Shown piece after piece: positions 1 to 12,107 of a DNA stretch of 64,000 nucleotides. Each line of letters begins with the position of its first letter. Position 1 is the first letter of the stretch. The notes beneath the pieces were generated by a model. It worked only from the letters and a program-made list of their open reading frames with translations, did not search any database and was not told the origin of the DNA. Source of the stretch: Panopea generosa (lineage: Eukaryota > Mollusca > Bivalvia > Adapedonta > Hiatellidae). Made by a program: the position numbers and the translations under genes. Location: contig CM055907.1 in assembly GCA_029582155.1 (NCBI GenBank), positions 14,870,974 through 14,934,973 of the forward strand, in the 5' to 3' direction.

Positions 1-762
1 TGCAGCGTCTGTCCATTTCATATGGTATTTTATTTCCGGCCTGTATCGTCATGCATAGATGGATTTTGTTGATACTTGGTACAAATGATCAGCATATCAT
101 GATAAAGTCGCGAATAAGTGCCACACCCGTACCACAAGGTCAAGGTCACAATTTGTTTGGTATTGTGTGTCGGGTCTGTGACTTTGCCTTTAACTTGGCT
201 CAATTGATCTAGATGACATGACGACGTGTCATAAGTAAGACATAGACCCTTACCTCAAGGGTCAAGGTCACACTTTTAGTATGTATGACAACACTTTGAA
301 TCTGTTTGAGATTTCGGAAACACTTGGCTCAATTTATCAACAATTGATCTGTAATTTTGTCTTACATTTAGGGATTTTAAATAGCTTGACACAAGTAATC
401 AGCATGTCGTGATGATGTTTCAGCAGCAATTAACTGTTGAAATACCCAGACCATTACATCTAATGTCAAGGTCAGGTTTTTGCAAAGGTCAAGGTCACGC
501 TTTAATGTAAAAAAGCATGAAATTGCATGTCTAGTTTGAAACATCAGTCTATTACTCTTCATATTCATGGATACATTGCAACCTATTATAATTATATTGT
601 TAGTTTTCAACGACCATTTAGGGGGCATGGGACACTTACCAGTGACATTTCCTGTATATATATATACATGAAAATTGTATCTGAGGTCTTTCATGAATTT
701 TTAAAAAAAATCAAAATGACAAAAAAGCTAGTAGAGCGATAAGGCATTATGAGCCTCTTGTT
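1..762 (+). repeat. Degenerate interspersed repeat with TCAAGGTCA motifs, 3' hairpin end
   Basis: Related blocks recur near 60-150, 200-275 and 370-500. Each pairs a 'gatcagcat'-like stretch with a downstream TCAAGGTCA core (about 137, 258, 465 and 488). The right end is a short stem (AGGC/GCCT, 742-756) followed by CTTGTTT. No credible coding frame is visible. TCAAGGTCA resembles a nuclear-receptor half-site, but here it looks like part of the repeat unit. The left end lies outside the window. Confidence 0.5.
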
Positions 763-2689
763 TATTTTGCTGTTTTTTTTATGCATGAATAGACGAGATG
801 TTATACTCAAATTTATTGTGGTTAATTATATATATTCTAATACAGTCTTTTGTTCACAAAATTCCTGTTATTTATAATACAAACTGAGAATAATACCAAT
901 TAAGTCTAATATCACATTATAAGTCAATTGAACAAAACACCAACATTTTGGATTATAATCGATTATACAATTTCTTTAATGAACGAAGAATCCAACAAGT
1001 AGTTGATAAATAATTATCGATCATTAATTGGCACATCACTAGTAGACCGTGTGGTTCCGGCTAAGAATAGAATCACTGTCGATCTCTGCAGAGGGGTAGG
1101 AATCCTCCGAAAGGGCGTCGTGTTCATTTTATCATTTTTTGTCATGTTCACTGTTGGGGTTAAATTATCAACCCCTGTGTGGTTTCAGTGAGCCATATGA
1201 GTGATGGCAAGAATAGGACCACTCGTAAGAAGCGACAATATGAGTTATATGATAGAATTTGCTGTAACTCTGCATTTCTGCAGGTATCAAGGTTCTAGGT
1301 TCATTCTGCATACTCATTTGTTGGTGTATTTTTTTTTAATCTGTATGTTAATTTATGTACATGTAGAGTGAACCTGGAATCTTCCTTCCTGTTGGCATCG
1401 AATAACCTATAATGTGTTAGTACGCCGTAAAACCCTATTCATTCAGATATTTTTGAAATGTTTCAGTTCCATTGTAAAAATATGGATGAATTTAAGATAC
1501 ATCATGACATGTTTCTATGTCTACTGACATGAATTGCCAGGACAGTTTATGTTGTGGCAGTTTGTCTGTCAGTCTGTCCCTCCTGGTGTCCATATTTCAG
1601 TTGCTACAACTGAAGTACCCTATTTTTTATCTGATCTGAACAATAGTTTATTTGTCCATAACTGCCCGCCCTATGGTTGTCCATAACTGGCAAAGTTATT
1701 GGCCATTGATTTGTCAAAAATAAAATATTTTGACCACTTTCGTACCATGCCATCATTTTTGAAATATTGTCATTGCCCACTGAGTTTCTGAATCAATTTC
1801 AGCACATTTTGGAATACATGTGTTTTGAATAGTCCTAGAATTATTAATTATTTTTGAAGTGTACTTGGAAATGGTCTACATAGTTTGATAAATACCTTAA
1901 TAGTTGTTTAGTTTAGGAGTCTGTGAGAAATGATCAATACATTTGTGTTCTGTATGCTATCCATAATAGTTTTTGACCTCTTTACTTTGTTTTACAACAG
2001 TTACAATTATACGTCATTGTCATATATTCTTCAGAATGGGAAACCATGCAAGATATTAGGAGCTTCGTTTTTTTCTCCTCCTGTTAAAAGTTTCAACTCT
2101 TTCAGAACAAACTACTTAAGTTATAGTAACTAACTTAATAAACACATTCATATCATATAATCCAAACAATGTATATAGCAATCTGAGCAACCTCATTTTT
2201 CATACATTGGGCTCAAGAGCCTTCCGTTAGAGTTTTTGTCCGTCTAGGATTTGAATTTATTTTGTTTAAATATATTTTGTTTTTATACCTACCCGGTATT
2301 AAGACTTTTGGCATTATCATATTACTCTTGATGCATTATATTTGAAATAAAAACATGTTTCTTTACACCGCCTTTTGTTGTTTTATAATCAATAGCACTA
2401 ATTGCGACAGCATTTACCAACAACACCATGTCAGTTCACCAATATGTTCAATGTTTAAGGCTTCATGTTATTTGGTAATGATGAACGAATAAACATGTAC
2501 CTTGCTTACATACTTGTATATTCATTCACGATTTGAAGTAAACGTACACATTATCAGTTAAAATGAAGCATAATTCCATTTCTCAGAAAGCTGAACCTTC
2601 GCATTTTCTAAAACAAATCATGTGTCCCTGTATGTACTATTACGTTCATCCGCATTGCAGTACTGTCAGTACTTTGATTAATGACTGCA
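763..2689. other. AT-rich stretch with no recognised gene
   Basis: Only short spurious frames are present. Around 1545-1740 a 'gtccataactg' phrase is repeated, which looks like old repeat sequence. No exon with plausible splice sites and protein-like content was found. Confidence 0.4.
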
Positions 2690-4118
2690 GTCGGTATCAT
2701 CATGGTGGGTTTAGTATGGCAGTCGGTATGGCGAGTTAAGTATGGCAGTCGGTATGGCAGGTTTAGTATGGCAGTCGGTATGGTGGGTATAGTATGGCAG
2801 TCGGTATGGCAGGTTTAGTATGGCAGTCGGAATGGCGGGTTTAATATGGCAGTCGGTATGGTGGGTTTAGTATGGCAGTCGGTATGGTGGGTTTAGTATG
2901 GCAGTCAGTTTGACTGTTTTAGTATGGCAGTCGGAATGGCGGATTAGTATTGCAGTAGGTATGTAGGGTTTAGTATGGAAGTCGGTATGGTGGGTTGAGT
3001 ATGGCAGTCGATATGGTGGGTTTAGTATGACAGTCAGTTTGGCTGTTTTAGTATGGCAGACTTTTTTCCGGGTTAAGTATGGGAGTCTGTACGGCGAGTT
3101 TAGTATGACATTGGGTGTTGCTAGTTAAGTACGGCAGACTGTGACAAGTTCAGTTTAGAAGTCAGTATGGCAGTCTGTATGGCGGGTTTAGTATGGCAGT
3201 CTGTATGGTGGGTTTAATATGGCAGTATGTATGGTGGGTTTAGTTTTGCAGTCTGTATTGTCAGTTTAGTATGGCAGTCTGTATGGTTGGTTTAATATGG
3301 CAGTCTGTATGGTGGGTTTAATATGGCAGTCTGTATGGTGGGTTTAATATGGCAGTCTGTATGTTTGGTTTAGTATGGCAGTCTGTATGGTGGGTTTAAT
3401 ATGGCAGTCTGTATGGTGGGTTTAATATGGCAGTCTGTATGTTTGGTTTAGTATGGCAGTCGCAATGGCGGGTTTAGTATGGCAGTCTGTATGGTTGGTT
3501 TAGTATGGCAATCTGTATTATTGGTTTAGTATGGCAGCCTGTATGGTTGGTTTAATATGGCAATATGTATTATTGGTTAAGTATGGCAGTCTGCATGGTG
3601 GGTTTAGTATGGCAGTCTGTATGGTTGGTTTAATATGGCAGTCTGTATTGTTGGTTTAGTATGGCAGTCTGTATGGCGGGTTTAGTATGGCAGTCTGTAT
3701 GGCGGGTTTAGTATGGCAGTCTGTATGGTAGATTTAGTATACTAGTAACAGTCTGTATGACAGGTTTATTATGGCAGTCGGAATGGCGGGTTTAGTATGG
3801 CAGTTTGTATGGCAGGTTTAGTATGGCAGTCAGTATTGCAGGTTTAGTATGGCAGTCAGTATGGCGGATTTAGTATGGCAATCTATAAAGCGGGTTTAGT
3901 ATGGCAGTCAGTATGGCGGGTTAAGTATGGCAGTACGGCAGGTTTAGTATGGCAGTCTTTATGGCAGGTTTAGTATGGCAGTCGGAATGGCAGATTTAGT
4001 ATGGCAGTTTGTATAGCAGGTTTTGTATGGCAGTCAGTATGGCAGGTTTAGTATGGCAGTCTGTATAGCGGGTTTAGTATGGCAGTCAGTATGGCGGGTT
4101 TAGTATGGCAGTCAGTAC
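2690..4118. repeat. 26-bp minisatellite, about 55 copies
   Basis: The tandem unit is about 26 bases, built on GTATGGCAGTC followed by a variable TGTATGG(T/C) and GGGTTTA. Copies fall into local subtypes (TCGG, TCTG, TCAG variants) grouped in runs, as expected from local unequal exchange. Degenerate copies occur near 3060-3170 and 3730-3770. Confidence 0.95.
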
Positions 4119-4389
4119 AGCTAAAACTACCTAGAAATGGTCATATACGGTAGAAACTTACCATGATTTGCCGGCTTTATAGTACAGCTCACGTGATTTT
4201 TGGAATGAAATTCAACCGGAGATACGGCTTCGGCCATTGGTTGTTTCTCAAGGGTGGTATGGCGAGTACTGGAAATCTGTATGGCAACGTTAGGACGTAC
4301 AATAAAACACTATGTTCGAGCTTTTTTCGTTTTTAAGCGATAATTGTATTAGAAACAATACTTATACTAAAACACCAATTAAGTCAACC

Positions 4390-4475
4390 AATGAACCGGT
4401 GGCATAATGGTAAGACTTCTGACTCCTACATCAGATACAAACGGTTCGAATACAGTTCCTTATATTTTTTCGCTA
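4390..4475 (+). repeat. Degenerate tRNA-like sequence
   Basis: An A-box-like TGGCATAATGG (about 4401) is followed about 40 bases later by a B-box-like GGTTCGAATAC (4443). The acceptor ends do not pair, so this is a tRNA pseudogene or SINE head and not a functional tRNA gene. Confidence 0.4.
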
Positions 4476-4554
4476 TAATTTTAATATAAGGTAATGTAAT
4501 TTTCTTGTTATAGACGGAATATTCATAAATACTTACGCCCAATATATGTTTTAC

Positions 4555-4658
4555 CTGGACCGGAAATAATACATTTTGTTTCTGTTGAGTTCTTCATGTT
4601 GCCGCAAAGCAATGTTGGTTTGAAACAGTCCGTAGTTTCCACATCACAAACGCCTCCA
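4555..4658 (-). CDS. Possible single exon of a Cys-containing extracellular protein
   Basis: On the minus strand, a TTTATAG acceptor and a CCAG|GTAAAA donor bound 104 bases with exactly one open frame. The encoded peptide contains Cys in the phrases GGVCDVETTDCF, LLCGNM and TKCIISGPG, plus an N-glycosylation site (NST), which looks like secreted-protein sequence. Entry is phase 2 and exit is phase 1. No partner exon was found nearby, so this could be a lone relic or a chance frame. Function is unknown. Confidence 0.25.
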
Positions 4659-5264
4659 CTATAAACAAAGAATATCATTTCAATGTAAATTTGTGGATTT
4701 TGTCCGGATTTGTTAAAATACCTAAATCTGTTTTGCCCGAAAGGCTCTGGTATGCATGGGCATACAGAGCTTTGTACTAAAGGGAATTTATCAGGATTTT
4801 TCGAATTTTTAAATTTGTTTAAACTTTTTTTTCCCCAATATATATATATATATCTATATTGATTGATTTGCCATACCAAAACATTCGGATTCTATTTATT
4901 AATGATAAAGAGATTCTTTTTGTCCATTTAAATACTTATTTATTTTTTACGGATATGTTATAGCGTTTTTCCTCATATATTTCCTTTAAGTGTTTGTTGT
5001 TCTATATTGATGTGTGAACATAATTGAAATATAGTTCAACTGTGTCGTGAGCCACTTTAGATAGTAACAAATATCGATTGATAGAATAGTCAATCGAAAT
5101 ATAATTAAAGTGATATCACTCAAATGTGTGGTAGATCTACGTTTGGAAAATTAACATGTTATTTTGATTTCTTTCTCAGGAACATTTAGGGGAAGCAACT
5201 GCTCTGCGATTTACTGCACCAATAAACACGTGATTATCTATCTTGTATACGTATCATGAAAAAG

Positions 5265-5470
5265 CGGGGCAGTAATGTAATGAATAGAGTATTGGCCGCT
5301 CACGCCAGAGGTTGCGGGTTCGATCCCCCGATTGACCTAATGCCTCTCATAAAACAACACACAGTACTGGTTCTACCCAGGAAGCGGAATCGAGAGTGTA
5401 TCATATAAGCTCTGAGCTTTCATAGCAATCGAGCTAAAGTAAATTAGTATAAACTAAAAAAGGGGACATA
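5265..5470 (+). mobile_element. tRNA-derived SINE (family 2, 'TGGTTCTACCCAGG' type)
   Basis: A Pol III B-box-like GGTTCGATCCCCC (5319-5331) is followed by the family core TACTGGTTCTACCCAGGAAG (from 5364) and a tail shared with other copies. The same core recurs, mostly inverted, near 23640, 38255, 43415, 57890, 58450 and 59035. Confidence 0.7.
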
Positions 5471-5479
5471 ATTCCTGTT

Positions 5480-5715
5480 TAAAATTGTCACTTATCACGT
5501 ACCACAGTAGGAACGCGTTACTGGCGTAGTTTTAGCTTAATTTACATCGATTGTAAAATTGCTTCTTACAACTCAGACAAATCAAGCTCGGATGCAATAC
5601 AATGCATGTGCAGACAAAGTGTCTTGCTCCAAGAATGCAGTTTACATGGCCCAGGAGAGGAGAGGGATCGAACACACTACTCGCCGCTTAAATGCTCTAC
5701 CACTTGTCTAGATCT
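5480..5715 (-). mobile_element. SINE fragment, inverted
   Basis: The minus strand reads a tRNA-like head with a B-box-like GTTCGATCCC (near 5665), then a CAAGACAC and TTGTAAG core shared with the + strand copy at 37015-37170. It is degenerate. Confidence 0.5.
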
Positions 5716-5914
5716 ATTGGTTTAATCTGTTTACATATGTGATTGGAAATGAACTGATTTTTGTTTTGTGATTCAACAATATGATGAAACATAAAACATG
5801 TACACAATACTTATGCAATATGTTTATTGTACTTTTATCTATTAATGTTTATATACAGTGCATACTTTCTATTTCCTTTCACTGTAGTTTAATTGTAGTG
5901 TATACATATTTTCG

Positions 5915-8900
5915 AGTACCCATACCATATAACTAGTATAAAATCAAGTTCCGTACCGTATAACTAGTATAATATCAAGTTCCGTACCGTATTACTAGTA
6001 CAATATCAAGTTCCGTACCGTTCAACTAGTATAATATCAAGTTCCTTACCGTATATCAAGTTCCGTACCGTATATCTAGTATAACATCAAGTGCCATACC
6101 ATATAACTAGTATAACATCAAGTTCCGTACCATATAACTAGTATAAACTCAAGTTCCGTACCGTATAACTAGTATAACCAAGTTCCATACTGTATAACTT
6201 ATATAACATCAAGTTCCATACCGTAGTATTACATCAAGTTCCGAACCATATAACTAGTATAACATTAAGTGCCATACCGTATAACTAGTATAACATCAAG
6301 TTCGATACTGTAGTATAACATCAATTTCATACCATATAACTTCTATAACATCAAGTTCCGTACCGTATTACTAGTATAACATCAAGTGCAATACCGTGTC
6401 ACTAGTATAACATCTAGTTCCGTACAGTGTAACTTGTATAACATACTGTATAACTAGTAGAACATCAAGTTCCGTACCGTATAACTAGTATAACGTCAAG
6501 TTCCGTACAGTATGACTAGTATTATATAAAGTTCTGTACCGTATGACTAATATAACCTCAAATTCCCTACCGTATAACTAGTATAACATCAAGTTCCGTA
6601 CCTTATAACTAGTGTAATATCAAGTTCCGTACCGTATAACTAGTATAACATTAAGTTCCATACCATATAGCTAGTATAACATCAAGTGCCATACCGTATA
6701 ACTAGTATAGCATGAAGTGCCGTACCGTATAACGAGTATTACATCAAGTTCCGTACCGTATAACTAGTATAACATCAAGTACCATACCGTATAACTAGTA
6801 TAACATCAAGTTCCAAACCGTAAAACTAGTATTATATCAAGTTCCATACCGTATAACTAATATAACATCAAGTTCCGTAGCATATAACTAGTACAACATC
6901 AAGTTCCATTCCGTATAACTAGTATAATTTCAAGTTCCGTACCGTATAACTACTACAACATCAAGTTCCGTACCCTATAACTAGTATAACATCAAGTTTC
7001 GTACCGTAAAATATCAAGTTCTGTACCGTAGTATAACATCATGTTCCATACCATATAACTAGTATATCATTAAGTGCCATACCGTATAACTAGTATAACA
7101 TCAAGTTATATACCATATAACTATTATAACATCAAGTTCCGTACCGTATAACTAATATTACATCAAGTGCCATACTGTATAACTAGTATAACATCAAGTA
7201 CCGTACCGTATAACTAGTATAACATCAAGTTCCGTACAGTATAACTAGTATAACATAAAGTTCTGTACCGTATAACTAATATAACATCAAGTTTCCAACC
7301 GTATAACTAGTATAACTAGTAGTTCCGTACCATATAGTTAGTATAACATCAAGTTCCGTAGCGTATAACTAGTACAACATCAAGTTCCATACCGTATAAC
7401 TAGTATAATTTCAAGTTCCGTACCGTATAACTACTATAAAATCAAGTTCCGTACCTTTTAACTAGTATAACATCAAGTTCCGTACCGTATACTATCAAGT
7501 TCTGTACCGTAGTATAACATCAAGTTTCATACCATATAACTAGTATAACATTAAGTGCCATACCGTATAACTAGTATAACATCAAGTTCCATACCATATA
7601 ACTATTACAACATCAAGTTACGTACCGTATATCTAGTATAACATCAAGTGCCATACCGTGTAATTAGTATAACATCAAGTGCCATACCGTGTAACTAGTA
7701 TAACATCAAGTGCCATACCGTGTACCTAGTATTACATCAAGTGCCATACCGCGTAACTAGTATAGCATTATGTTCCGTACCTTATAACTAGTAAAATACC
7801 GTATAACTAGCATAATATCAAGTTCCGTACTGTATAACTAGTATTGTATCAAGTTCTGTACCGTATAACTAATATAACATCAAGTTCCTAACCGTATAAC
7901 TAGTATTACATCAAATTCCGTACCTTATAACTAGTATAATATCAAGTTCCGTACCGTATAACTAGTATAACATCAAGTTCCTTACCGTATAATTAGTATA
8001 ACATCAAGTTCCGTACCGTATAACTAGTATTATATCAAGTTCCGTACCGTATAACCAGTATAACATCAAGTGTCATTCTGTATAACCAGTATAACGTCAA
8101 GTTCGATACCGTATAACTAGTATAACATCAAGTTCCGTACCGTATAACTAGTATAACATCTAGTGCCATACCGTATAACTAGTACAACATCAAGCTCCGT
8201 ACCGTATAACTAGTATAACATCAAGTGCTGTACTGTATAACTAGTATAACATCAAGTTCCGTACCGTATAATATAAATTTCCGTACCGTATAACTAGTAT
8301 TACATCAAGTGCCATACCGTATAACTAGTATAACATCAAGTTCCGTACCGTATAACTAGTATAATATCAAGTTCCGTACCGTATATATAGTATTACATCA
8401 AGTTTAGTACCGTATAACTAGTTTAACATCAAGTGCCATACCGTATAACTAGTATAACATCAAGTTCCATACCATATAACTAGTATAACATCAAGTTCCG
8501 TACCATATAATTAGTATAACATCAAGTGCCGTACCGTATAACTAGTATAACATCAAGTTCCATACCATATAACTAGTATAATATCAAGTTCCGTACAATA
8601 TAATTAGTATAATATCAAGTGCCATACCGTATAACTAGTATAACATCAAGTTCCATACCATATAACTAGTATTACATCAAGTGCCATACCGTATAACTAG
8701 TATAACATCAAGTTCCGTACCGTATATCTAGTATAATATCAAGTTCCGAACCGTATATATAGTATTACATCAAGTTTAGTACCGTATAATTAGTTTAACA
8801 TCAAGTGCCATACGTATAACTAGTATAACATCAAGTTCCATACCGTATAACTAGTATAACATCAAGTTCCATACCATATAATTAGTATAACATCAAGTGC

Positions 8901-8915
8901 CGTACGTATAACTAG
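5915..8915. repeat. 31-bp minisatellite, about 97 copies
   Basis: The tandem unit is about 31 bases: TACCGTATAACTAGTATAAC followed by ATCAAGTTCCG. Variants replace TTCCG with TGCCA, lose the ACTAGT palindrome or truncate the unit (for example near 6050, 7010 and 7495). A higher-order pattern is visible: blocks with the order TTCCG, TGCCA, TTCCA recur several times. Confidence 0.95.
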
Positions 8916-9060
8916 TATATATAAGTGTTTTGCTCAAGGACACAACATATATCGCCATGTAGAAGGGTCGAACCCACAATACCCCGATCTTGGAGCTGCA
9001 CACATTTATTCAATTGATATGATGCTCTGCACACCATATATACTACACGAGCATATAATG
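8915..9060 (-). mobile_element. SINE fragment, inverted
   Basis: The minus strand shows a B-box-like GGGTTCGACCC (about 8970) followed by GTGTCCTTGAGCAAAACACTT, the same 3' region as the copy at 37065. It directly abuts the end of the 31-bp array. Confidence 0.55.
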
Positions 9061-9115
9061 TTGACCAACACGTTTTGTAAAGCAATAATATTGAAATGAG
9101 TCGACTGTAAGTATA

Positions 9116-9371
9116 TACTAAACGAAATAGCTAACCCCTCACTTTTGCCATTCCAGTAACTGTAATTTTTACTATCGTGTGTGATTTGACTTTCCTTTCA
9201 ATAACTTAATTTTATTTAATAAAAATCCTGCCAAATTCAATAATAAAGACCTGGTCATTGTTTTCCTAAATGCTCTTTCTTACTAAAGGCTAAATTTTAA
9301 GGAAATTGCTTTAACACTTTTTGAGAAAATACATAAAATATCTGGTGGCTGGTTAGCTGTTCCGTTCAGTA
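9116..9371. mobile_element. MITE with about 20-bp terminal inverted repeats
   Basis: The left end TACTAAACGAAATAGCTAACC (9116 on) and right end GGTTAGCTGTTCCGTTCAGTA (to 9371) are imperfect inverted repeats, flanked by TA on both sides, as in Tc1/mariner-derived elements. The interior has no coding capacity. A related copy lies inverted at 51784-51987. The right end is 28 bases upstream of the D8C exon acceptor at 9399. Confidence 0.7.
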
Positions 9372-9399
9372 TACTTGACATTTTGTTCTCTATTACCAG

Positions 9400-9602
9400 C
9401 GGCAGACCCTTGCACACAGTAAACCCTTGTAGACGAACCACGTCGAAGCACCAAGTACAACATGTCCGTGGAAATATGTGATCGGCTTTAAGCCCCGGGA
9501 TGGTACAGATTTATAAATGCTGAGATGCCGTTCAATAGCTGTTTCCGGGTTTATCATTGCGGGACGCACATACCTCTATGGGTTGCTGGCCAATCTCCAA
9601 GA
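9400..9602 (+). pseudogene. D8C domain, N-terminal exon with two nonsense codons
   Basis: A TTACCAG acceptor and an AAGA|GTAAGT donor bound 203 bases. Phase 1 entry translates to ADPCTQ, a TAA stop, then TLVDEPRRSTKYN, ICDRL, a second TAA, then APGWYRF, FRVYHCGTHIPLW. This is the clear N-terminal half of a D8C domain, the eight-cysteine module of uromodulin, GP2 and OIT3. It exits in phase 0, exactly matching the entry phase of the exon at 10260. Each stop (9420-9422 and 9489-9491) could arise by a single substitution. Because splice sites and the rest of the domain are well kept, the inactivation looks recent, though base-calling error cannot be excluded. Confidence 0.75.
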
Positions 9603-9804
9603 GTAAGTGTATCAATTTTGATTAAACTTAACCCCACCCCTGGTTTAAGCCCAACCCCCATGGCGTCTTTATCAACTGACCGTTCCGGTGCGGCTATGTT
9701 TTAATTATTGTCAAAAACACCAAAAATCGATGAATAACTTCCCATACAGTTATTCTTTTCACGTGACTGTGTTGTTAAGCACATTGATGTTAATATTATA
9801 TATA

Positions 9805-10090
9805 CCGATTAGCTCGTTCGGTAGCATGTCTGACTATCAGCCCATGGGTCGAAATATCGAATCCCCGCCCGGTCACAATGTCGGTGATGTATGATATACG
9901 ACATTGTGTCTCATTGTCATTCTTCTCTCACCGCAAATGAGAAAGTTATCCGTTACTTGCGAAGCTGGGTGTGCTCTAGTACTGGTTAACATGCCAGACT
10001 CCCAGGAAAGAGTGGGAAGGTCTGATGGGCTGTTAGCCCTTGACGGTATAACAATGCCGCTAGATATTCAAACAAACGAACGAACAGTTT
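9805..10090 (+). mobile_element. tRNA-derived SINE (family 1)
   Basis: The A-box-like TTAGCTCGTTCGG and B-box-like ATCGAATCCCCG head is followed by the family body (GATATACGACATTG, TACTTGCG, GTGCTC) and a 3' end AGATATTCAAACAAACG. It lies in the intron between the two D8C exons. Related copies are near 10520, 19776, 24278 (inverted), 54818 (inverted) and 56470. Confidence 0.8.
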
Positions 10091-10259
10091 TATTTAGCTT
10101 TTATGCATCAACATTTTATTGATTTATATTTCCACTTGCCTTGTTATCGCCCAATTTTCAGCTTATTACAATTGACTGGAGTAGTATATTTTTTTATAAT
10201 TTTAATATACTAGTTAAAAATGTTCCATGATGAAGCTGCCATTTCAAAATTTGCTTCAG

Positions 10260-10419
10260 CCCGGTGAAGGTATTGTGAACAGACAGGCTTGTGGTGATAC
10301 AAGAGCCGGTTACTCTAGCTGCTGCGGCTACACGAGTTGGATAAGAGTGAAAAACTGCGGCGACTACATGGTGTACGACCTCCAGTCCTTGCCCGGATGT
10401 TCCATGGCTTACTGTGCAG
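10260..10419 (+). pseudogene. D8C domain, C-terminal exon
   Basis: A TTGCTTCAG acceptor and a GTGCAG|GTTTGT donor enclose 160 bases, phase 0 to phase 1. The translation includes VNRQACGD, YSSCCGYTSW, IRVKNCGDYMVYDL and PGCSMAYCAG. This matches the C-terminal half of the D8C domain (CC, then I-V-NCG-Y-VY-L, then GCS--YC). It continues the domain begun at 9400-9602 without a frame break. The exon itself is open, but the nonsense codons in its partner suggest that the gene is dead. The next exon is not certain. The phase-1 exon at 28997 is compatible but 18.6 kb away. Confidence 0.75.
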
Positions 10420-10514
10420 GTTTGTTTCGATGCTTGCCTTAAGTGTATAAATCAAGTTGAGGATATTGATTGACTTGACTCTTTTCGTCGACTCTATCCA
10501 GATCATTGCTGAAT

Positions 10515-10785
10515 AAACCATGGCCTAGTGGTCTAAGGCACTTCTTTTCTTTCTTCCTTCACCAGTTCAAATCTCCCGTCCGGCCACAGTTTCCTTGACA
10601 ACTGATATAGGGCATTGCATCACATTATAATTCGTCTCTCACCGCTGCTTCAAGTTGACAAGTCATCAGTTACTTGCGGAGATAGGTGTGCTCGAGTACT
10701 GTTTAATCCTCTATGATCCCATGAAAGAATGATAAGGTTAGCTGACCGTTATTTAGCCCTCGATGATGCGAAATATTCACACATA
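10515..10785 (+). mobile_element. SINE family 1, diverged copy
   Basis: A tRNA-like head (CATGGCCTAGTGGTCTAAGG, then GTTCAAATCTCCC) is joined to the family-1 body (CTCTCACCGCTGCTTC, CAGTTACTTGCGGAGAT, CTCGAGTACTG, TTAGCCCTCGATG). The head resembles a Leu/Ser-type tRNA and differs from the other family-1 copies, so it may be a head-swapped subfamily. Confidence 0.7.
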
Positions 10786-10789
10786 TTCT

Positions 10790-12107
10790 TCCACAAATAA
10801 ATCTATGCCATATATGACCAGTTTCGCATTGCGAATGACATGTATTATTTAAAGGTAGCGGACCGCAAATTATAGACGACACAAGTCATTCCTCTTTTCC
10901 GGAAGTGACCTCTTTATGAAAATGAGAGGTCAGTGAAATTCCAGAACGGCAGAAAAGGTTTGCCTATTAAATTTTTAATAAACTATGCAGTTTAATATAG
11001 GGTATTTAAATTTATCAGAGGAAACAGTTATATACAAAACATTTTATTTCTAATTCAACATGATTGAGCCCAAAATAAATGCCGGCCTTTTTTCACTGCG
11101 AATTTGAAATGTTTATAAACAAAAAAAGCGGCATAGTAGGAAATTTTCGATAGCTCATTTTTGTGTGTATTAAACGATAAGATTTGATTGTTTCTTTGAG
11201 CTTAAAAGGGAATGTCTATTTTAGACGATTTTTTCCTTGCGGCTGTTCCTTTTGTACAAAGGCTTATGGGAAATGAATAACAGAACCGCAGTCTAAATAA
11301 CCTGCATACAATAGCCAGTTTAAGCATCTTGACTGTGACTCCTGCTGCAAATGGCGTCCATTTAAGTTGGGAATAATAAAATATGGCATGCATGCATTAA
11401 TCTTTTAGCACTTTTTCTTAAAAGTTCTAATGTTTATTTTATTTTTAGAAATACTTATACTTATATATATTGTTTGATTTTTTTTGGTTACATCGGCATT
11501 CACTTTTCACATATCAATAAAAATGCAAACCTGAACAAGTATTATGGCACCATACAGATATGTTAATAATGTTAAATTCTGATGCAGGAAATATCTACCA
11601 GAATGGGTCGTGGGTGTGTTCGTTTCTTGTTGATAATCGATCGGAATTCCTCTATAATGTTCGCATATTTGCATAGATTTGAGGATAGTTTTAGGGCTAC
11701 GATTTATACCCCGCACTCAATGTAAGATTGACATGGAGGTGGTAACCAGCATTCTTTTGAATCGTAACAAAAAGAACAAAATGACTGTCAAATGCAGGAG
11801 TGTTCACTTTTTTCGAACAGAAAGTAGAGTGAAGCAGTCCATTGGAGTATGCGGCCTCAACTTAATTACATGTATTACTTAGATATGTGTCTAAAGCACG
11901 ACTGAGAAATGTAATGGATATATGACGCAAGACACGTGATATAGAAAGTGTTTTTTTAAGTTAATGTGTGTTGCATTGATATTTGGAAATATTCTATATA
12001 GAACAATCTCTCAATTTTTCTAGCTTATAAAAAGATTATTTGATACCGTCGACAATGCTGCATTCCTTAATGATTTCTTTGTAGGATCTCTTAGCCCGTG
12101 TGAAAAT
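10790..12107. other. Non-coding stretch, nothing recognised
   Basis: AT-rich sequence with only short frames on both strands. No exon with domain-like content or paired splice sites was recognised. Confidence 0.4.

Noticed and set aside
130..500. TCAAGGTCA clusters as nuclear-receptor response elements
   Set aside because: They recur as part of a degenerate interspersed repeat, and no adjacent gene start was found.
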